Below are positions 57,474 to 64,000 of a stretch of DNA of 64,000 nucleotides, piece by piece (position 1 is the stretch's first letter; the number at the start of each line of letters is the position of its first letter). The position numbers were made by a program, and so were the translations under genes. Source of the DNA: Lepas anatifera (taxonomy: Eukaryota > Arthropoda > Thecostraca > Lepadidae); the NCBI GenBank assembly GCA_034440635.1, contig JAOTON010001708.1, positions 124,001 to 188,000 of the forward strand, in the 5' to 3' direction. The notes below the pieces were generated by a model. It did no database searches and was not told the DNA's origin. It saw only the letters and a list, made by a program, of their open reading frames with translations.

Positions 57474-57738
57474 AAGATTCCTGAATAAGGACAATGGAGC
57501 AGCCCACTGCGCAGGTAGCGATTCCCTGCGTCCCGAACGTCCCCAAATCTACTCTCCGCAGGTCAACAAGCCACCCTGCGGCCGCCACCATCGCCATTAC
57601 CAAACGTGGGCCGGCATGGAAGAGAAAGGACCTCAACCGGATCATAATAAAGGGACCTCACCGGAAAATAGCGACCACAGCCCCTCCTCCCACCATGCCT
57701 CACTAATGGCGCACTTCGCCCCAATACTCTTCTCGTGA
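57474..57738 (+). CDS. Possible lone 3'-terminal coding exon, unknown product
   Basis: A strong acceptor-like sequence (pyrimidine-rich CATACCTATTTTGTTCTAG ending at 57473) precedes 88 open codons with GC-rich third positions. They begin RFLNKDNGAAHC and end HHASLMAHFAPILFS, with TGA at 57736-57738. The peptide is rich in His, Pro and Ser and matches no family I know. A second frame with ATG at 57494 is also open (70 codons). No partner exon was found upstream in the window, so this may be the end of a gene with distant exons, or chance. Confidence 0.25.
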
Positions 57739-58674
57739 TTACTGATGGTGCTGATTATGACTCCGATGTTCGTGTTTTTTTTTTCTCCGAAAACTATAGC
57801 CTCATCAACTCAAAGTGGCAGGCTAATGTGGGAGTGCGATTTCCACATGTATATACATTATCATGGAGCTGTAAAACAATGTATCGTCCGAACAAATGAA
57901 AATTAACGACATCATTACTCGATAAATTTGCATGAATACAAGTCATCTGTTAAAAGTGTTTGCTCAGATATCTTTTTCTAAGCAAACCAACATATTACCA
58001 CCGATGACTCGCCTTACACCAATCTCAGCGTAAACACCTTTCTAATTCCGTCCAATTTAACACTCATTTCTTTCCTCTGTCTTACTCCAACAAATAGCTC
58101 AGATTATTTTTAATGTAGCCCACCACCCATTTAACAGGTAGGCAGGAGTGCCCTTCCATACGCGTGCGACCCTTCTACTCAAGTTCCATTATAAACATAT
58201 TTAGAAGTATTAGTTACTGTAACAGGGTCACACCTTTCCCCGCTCCTTTAACTTTTTGATCATGCTACTGCCAACTGCTTAGGGTTGGTAAATGTTCCTC
58301 GTGGTGCCCCGAAAAAAATTGATGGCTAGTAGCCTTCGAGGGAACCACAGGGGTCAGGGTAAAGGTATTAGTGGTTTATTGTCATGGGTACAAAAGGTAA
58401 TGGACACGGTGAGACATGAGAGCGAAGTTCAAAGAAAGAGGAAACGAAGAATGAACATAGAATCAGTAGTTCACCAAAAATCTGTGATGGCACATGTTTC
58501 ATGCTAGCTAGTTCTCTTGCTGTCCTCTGTATTTATCCATGAAATAATTTCTTACATGGCCATAAACTGATTTTTTAGCGGAACTTCATCAATATTACGA
58601 AAAATTGAACATACAATTTAATTCCATGCTTTAGGAGTTGAACATGATAAATACAATCTCCTGTAGTTTGTAGC
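57739..58674. other. No gene seen
   Basis: AT-rich spacer before the fold-back element. Confidence 0.35.
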
Positions 58675-59194
58675 TGTACATTAGGCCATGTCGTGATCAC
58701 CACTTTTTCACAGGATCTTCGATTACCGGGTGTTTTCTAATGTATTGATGGCTGCTGATCACGTTTTCTGGTCGAAAATTTCGAATTCGAAAAATTTTTG
58801 CCCGCGCAAGCCGTTTGAATTTCTTCCGGTTTGCCAAAATTTCAATGTTTTCATATCTCACGGACAATAACAGGCAACTGATGTATTGAAAAGGCCCCAG
58901 AACTTTAAAACCATTGAATTTGAAAAATTTGAAACCTTTTTTGACTCCTTGAAATATATACTTACCCGAAAAAGTCCTTGGAAAGACGGGGATGTTTGAG
59001 CTTAAAAAGATGATAATAGATGGCGCGCATGACGCAGCCGTGAACCATTGTCCCGCTACGTCGCTAATGTCAAGAAGCTATTAGCCAAAGGAGCTGGATA
59101 TAGGATTTGAGCCTATTTTGAATTCGATGAATAAACATTTACCTTCAATAGATGATCTATAGTTCTCTCGCTTGCAGTTTTAAAAATTATTGGT

Positions 59195-59572
59195 TGCGAG
59201 TTCAAGGAGGGAGGAGGTGATCCTCTCTAGGCTCCGCATTGGCCACACCCACGCAACACATTCATTTTTACTTTGTAGAGATGTCCCGCCGGAGTGTGCT
59301 CGGCTGTGGGGACAGCCTGTCTGTGCGCCATGTTCTCGTGGATTGTCGAGATTTTGAGGTTGAGAGACAGCGATACCTTCACGGGTCGCCTTCACTGGAT
59401 TCGCTGCTTGGAGAGCATCCAACCGTGGACTTCACGGCTATTGCCGCTTTTTTAAAGAGGGTCTCATTTAATGTCATTTACTCACCATCCTAGGACGTAA
59501 TCACCTGTGTTTTCACTCTTTGACTTGAAGTGGGTGTATTTACATTTTAATTAAGCCCTGAGATGTTGAAAC

Positions 59573-59620
<48 letters not shown>

Positions 59621-59725
59621 TGTCTAGCGTTATGGGTACATACCCTTTTGTTCCCTATGTTACCTTGTACCCTTTGGGTATGGTACTGACCTTTGTGCCC
59701 TAAAACATCAATGATGATGATGAAT
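59195..59725 (+). mobile_element. 5'-truncated non-LTR retrotransposon insertion with target duplication
   Basis: Flanked by ATTATTGGT (59186-59194 and 59726-59734), a 9-bp target duplication. The other arm of the fold-back element keeps the empty site once (61293-61301). The coding remnant reads LSRLRIGHTHATHSFLL, then PPECA, and after a frameshift CGDSLSVRHVLVDCRDFE and VDFTAIAAFLKRV, the usual end of an I/jockey-type ORF2 (RIGHTxxTHxYLL..C..CG..LTVEHxLLDC). It closes with an (AT)n run and a GATGATGATGAA tail. Confidence 0.8.
59578..59618. repeat. (AT)n microsatellite
   Basis: About 20 AT units inside the retrotransposon 3' region. Confidence 0.95.
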
Positions 59726-60847
59726 ATTATTGGTAATGGTTGCTTTCAAAGCAGGTCCAATTAAGATCAGCCAGCCATATATAGATTAGGTATCTATGCA
59801 TATGGTCACTGCGGAACAATTTCAAGTAGTAAAATCTATGCAAGAGCCAGTCGATTATATTTAGATTAGTCTTGCTATCACTAGCAGCAAGAATACCGCA
59901 TTTCGGGAAAAATGAAGCTACACCACACCTAGCGCCGCCGTCAAGCCGCTTAACATGCTTAACATGCATGCTGCCGCTTAACCAGCTCCCGCTTGGGGCT
60001 GACGTTGTCGGTAAAATTATGATGCTGCGGCTTGAAGCGATGGAGGCCGGGAAATTGGACGAATTTCACGTTTCAATAGCTTGAAAATTCGAACCGACCG
60101 CTGATGAAGTTACCGAGACTTACAGAACAGCATCTGTGCCAGCAAGAAACAAGTACAAAGTTCGCTGTGAAATAAGGGAGCATTGTAACCTGAAGGAAGC
60201 GATCAGAAGGCGCCTACAAAACATGAAGATATTGTAAGCATGGACAAATCATGACAACATTGTTTGACATATAAAGCAGAGCTTTACCATCAAAGGCATC
60301 GGCAAACAGAGCATTTCTGGAAGACGGAGACGGTTGTTTTGTGGCTTGATGCGTGGCGGACCATTGGGCGGGGCGGGGCCATGCTGCGCCGCCATGCCTG
60401 ATGGCGCCGTCGTTTGGCACATTATCCCCTAAACGACTTCCGTATAACATTTAGAAATAAGTTTTCTTTCCGAGATTGATTTATACCTGCCAGAGCCTGT
60501 TCGCGTGCGGCGTCTGTCAACAGCAGCTGGTGTGATGCTACAAATAGGAAGCTTGCTGCTGCATATACCACCAGCGGTCGCTGTCAGTGGTGTCGTTGCG
60601 TTCTGACACGCAGCTTCGGCTCCGTCAGAACGCAACATCCGGAGAACTCCTGGTAGCCACAACGACAGCAGGAGTGGCCTGCCTCAGCTGCTGCCGTCTC
60701 CAATGGTCTGTCACGACTGTATCCAAGCCACCAATATACAACCTCTGTGCTCCTCGCTGGTCTTCCAGAAATGTTCCGTTTGCCGATACCTTTGATGGTA
60801 GAGCTCTGTTTGATATGTCAAACAATACTGTCATGCTTTGTCCATGC

Positions 60848-61066
60848 TTACAATATCTTCATGTTTTGTAGCCGCCTTCTGATCGCTTCCTTCAAATTAT
60901 AATGCTTCCTTATTTCACAGCGAACTTTGTACCTGTTTCTTGCTGGCACAGATGCTCTTCTGTAAATCTCGGTAACTTCATCAGCGGTCGGTTCGAATAT
61001 TGAAGCTATTGAAACATGAAATTCGTCCACTTCCCTGGCCTCCATCTCTTCAAGCCGCAGCATCAT
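60848..61066 (-). other. 72-codon open frame in the right arm of the fold-back element
   Basis: Starts ATGATG and encodes MMLRLEEMEAREVDEF, EPTADEVTEIYRRASVPARN and KEAIRRRLQNMKIL, then TAA. The left arm carries the same-length frame at 60019-60237 without indels but with an internal TGA at 60082-60084. By hand count 15 of 216 bases differ and 11 of these change the codon meaning, which does not suggest selection on the protein. Family unknown; it may be a relic of the element's original gene. Confidence 0.4.
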
Positions 61067-61812
61067 AATTCAACCGACAACGGCATGTATTGACGGCAAG
61101 CTGGGTGTCGTGTAGCTTCATTTTTTCCCGAAATACGGTATTCTCCTTGCTGGAAGACCAATCTAAATATAATCGACTGGCTCTTGCATAGATTTTACTA
61201 CTTGAAATTGTTCCGCAGTGACCACATGCTTAGATTCCTAATCTATATATGGCTGCCTGAGCTTAATTGGACCTGCTTTGAAAGCAGCCATTACCAATAA
61301 TATTTAAACTGCAAGCGAGAGAAATATAGATCATCTATTGAAGGTAAATGTTCATTCATCGAATTCAAAATAGGCTCAAATCCTATATCCAGCTCCTTTG
61401 GCTAATAGCTTCTTGTCATAAGCGGCGTAGCGGGACAGTGTTTGACGGCTGCCTCATGCGCGCCATCTATTATCATCTTTTAAGCTCAAACATCCCTGTC
61501 TTTCCAAGGTACTTTTTCGGGCAAATATATATTTCAAGGAGTCAAAAAGGGTTTCAAATTGTTCAGATTCAATGGTTTTAAAGTTCTGGAGCCTTTCCAA
61601 TACATTAGTTGCATTTTATTGTCCGTGAGATATGAAAACATCGAAAGTTTGGCAAACCGGAAGAATTTCAAACGGTTTGCGCGGGCAAATCTTTTTCAAA
61701 TTCGACATTTTCGACCAAAAAATCGTGATCAGCGGCCATCAATACATTATAAAACACCCAGTAATCAAAGATCCTGTGAAAAAGTGGTGATCACATGGCC
61801 TACTGTACATGG

Positions 61813-64000
61813 AACATGGAATGGATCCAGAGCCGGGCGGGTTTGTTAGGACAATGCCGATGAAACAAATATGGGATAGTTTCTGGCTTCAACTGGTTCA
61901 AGATTTTAGACAAGATGAATTCATCGGCTAATTAATTATTGCTGCGAAATATTAACAGCATTTTCCAAAATAAATGATTATAAGAGCGTATATCAATAAA
62001 CGCAACATTACAATATTTTTTATTTAAAACCAAAGAATATATGGTTGTGAGTTAAAGAGTGGCCAAGGATATGATTTATATGTCTACGGGTACAAGGGCA
62101 CACCCAAGGAAAAGCCAAATTGATGTTAAAATACCGTTTCAGCTCTCTTGTTTTAAGCGGCTGAAATCTAAATCCCCCAAACGTCATCACCGCAGACACT
62201 GGGACATCTCCAGTGTCAATGATAGTGCGAGAGTATGTCGAATCGTACAAACTTCCGAGCGTGATGCAACATTTACGCGCGCGGAAGTGCGGAACCGCTC
62301 TCCCACTCCGGAAGAAAATATCGCGCCGTGCCGGCACGCAGAATCGCCCAGTCTAACTTCCCAGCAAACTGCCATGGTGGGAAGAACTATACGTCCCGCC
62401 GCAGAGGCCGTGTGCAGGAGCGGTGGCGAGGGGCCTGTCCCGCACGGCCGGTAGTGGTGCCGACCGCGAAACTGTCGGAGCGTCTTCGGGTAGAGAGAGG
62501 GCAGCGATGGCGGCGACGGTGTCGCCAGCAGCCACTGCACCACGGAGCACAGTGGCGACGATACAAACAGGGGTCGACAAGGGGTGAAACACTCCCACCG
62601 GAAAAGCTGAGCTCCTCGTCAACGCCAGAATGACATTGAAATTTTTAGGAGTTTGTAAGAGCATGAATGAATACAATTAACTTGATTCCGGTTTAACAAT
62701 GTCTAAAATTAATAAAGATAATAATAATTAATAGTAATAATAAGAATAATAATAAATAACAATGACCAAAATAAGTATACCTATAGACCGTTCTGAAATG
62801 CTTGCTCAACTGCCCATTACTCTGAGAACGAGATGCGATCCCAAAAAGCGTCATGGATATGGGCTAGGTCTGTCTGTGGAATCAAGCTAGATAAATTTAG
62901 TCAGTAGAATCCCGGGAGACAGTGCGCCTGGCATCAACAAATGGCCGACCGCAGCCCGGTTTTATAAACGGAATGGCTTACGGAAGTAGCGTAGAGTAGC
63001 GTTGCTAACTTATATCACTTTTACGTCTGCGCAGCGTTCATTCGTTACAGCTTTGATGAGCTGCACCCCAAGAGTGTAATCTTGCATCTGTAGTCATATT
63101 GTTTAGTATTAAAAACTACGTGTGGTGCGATTTCTGTAACATGAAATGAAAAATTGTCTCTCAGACGTAGCAAGGGAGCAAATGCCATGGTGGTGGGCCT
63201 ACAGTGAGTGGAGGCATGGGGAGGGGGTACTTAATCTTCAAATCGACGATAAAATTTTCTGTTTAATAAACGGAACGGGCGAAGTCTCCAACCAAACGTC
63301 CAACCACCCCTCCGGGGACACTGTTCTTCTTCTAACGTCCAAACATTGAAGCACGGCTCCAGTGCGTGAGCATTTCTCTGTGTCTGTACCGGGCACGAGC
63401 GATCAGACATTGCAAAGTAGGCCACGTTCAAGTTGTTTGGCAACATTGCGTCATCACAGCTGGACGGGTTACAATGCAGCGCATTGGAGAAATGACACCT
63501 TTTTGAAGCTTTAAAAACACCTATTTAACAGCTGAATCGACAAAAGTTAGGTATTGTACAGAAAATGAAACATTTTCATCATTCAAATCGCCATTCGCTT
63601 TGAACGAACTCCAGTACGAAATACTCTATTTCTAAATTTTCACGAGTGTGTCCAAATGACAGCAGCTTCAGCACTAACAGCTATTGACAGTCGGGCCTCA
63701 GCAGACTAGGCTGTCGATATTTTTATTAGCCGTGCTGCGATGGCAATTCCCGAAAACACAAAATACCGAACTTGGATCGCTTTAAACTTGGCAGTTCGAC
63801 CGATGGTTGTAAATCTGTTTTTCTTAGCCTTTTTCAAATGCAGGGATTTTAACGAGTTTGCTTGTTTTTATCTTAGCGTTTATCTTATTGAACTGCTCTT
63901 AATCTATGTCGGCGTGCATGGTCCCAAATTTCCATGAGTTTCCGTAACATTAAAGCTTCAAGTGTTTGAACCCCATGGTAGCACACGGCTCCATCCAGCT
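61813..64000. other. No supported gene; TAA-rich simple repeat at 62706-62762
   Basis: 62290-62600 is GC-rich with open frames on both strands and no recognisable domain. 62706-62762 is an imperfect (TAA)n tract. The remainder is unremarkable. Confidence 0.4.

Larger units (their letters stand above)
58675..61812. mobile_element. Large fold-back (palindromic) element
   Basis: Two arms of about 1.2 kb run outward from an axis near 60615. The left arm starts at TGTACATTAGGCCATGT (58675) and the right arm ends in the complement of the same phrase (about 61812). Collinear blocks include TGATCACCACTTTTTCACAGG, GCCCGCGCAA.CCGTTTGAA, ATGATAATAGATGGCGCGCATGA and a 72-codon frame. The axis is a hairpin: GTTGCGTTCTGAC at 60595-60607 and its exact complement at 60624-60636, with AGC-TTCG-GCT between. 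The left arm also holds a retrotransposon insertion (59195-59725) and about 0.2 kb of extra sequence near 60370-60590. Arms are about 90-93 percent identical by eye. No transposase seen. Confidence 0.8.

Noticed and set aside
62187..62676. Overlapping open frames in a GC-rich patch
   Set aside because: No domain; mutual antisense openness; no splice signals joining them to other exons.

Overview
This is a gene-poor, transposon-rich stretch of a nuclear animal genome. The evidence is spliced coding exons with GT..AG junctions, a metazoan H2.0/HLX-type homeodomain, a secreted chymotrypsin-fold serine protease homolog of arthropod style, tRNA-derived SINEs, Penelope-like elements and many MITEs. 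An arthropod, possibly a crustacean, fits best; this is inference, and nothing in the window fixes the species. There is no sign of bacterial operons, rRNA or CRISPR.

Layout: 0.4-4.6 kb holds decayed retroelements (a GIY-YIG-bearing Penelope-like remnant on +, the end of a non-LTR reverse transcriptase on -, and a second, longer Penelope-like element on -). 8.1-11.4 kb holds a hAT-like MITE and a nest of three TTAA-flanked elements. 14.9-23.2 kb is an H2.0/HLX-like homeobox gene on + whose 7.1-kb last intron is filled with transposons and splits the homeodomain between residues 44 and 45. 24.4-26.6 kb holds tRNA-like and SINE sequences. 27.0-28.2 kb is an intronless serine protease homolog on +. 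A near-identical but frameshifted copy lies tail-to-tail on - at 39.4-40.6 kb. Between the two copies lie a roughly 550-bp imperfect tandem array, several copies of an AGGTCA/TGACCT-rich TTAA element, a nested MITE and a ubiquitin-specific-protease pseudogene. 40.7-51.9 kb has no gene I can support. 51.9-52.8 kb is a 28-bp minisatellite, 55.4-56.6 kb another complete AGGTCA-rich element, 57.5-57.7 kb a possible lone terminal exon, and 58.7-61.8 kb a large fold-back (palindromic) element carrying a non-LTR insertion in one arm.

The only likely functional protein genes are the homeobox transcription factor and the + strand protease homolog; they look unrelated. The most unusual signal is the repeated, TTAA-flanked element family of about 0.8-1.2 kb, at least nine full or partial copies, dense in AGGTCA half-sites (direct, everted and extended TCAAGGTCA forms). 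Such a family could seed nuclear-receptor binding sites across the genome. All coordinates and comparisons were made by eye; no database search or alignment program was run.
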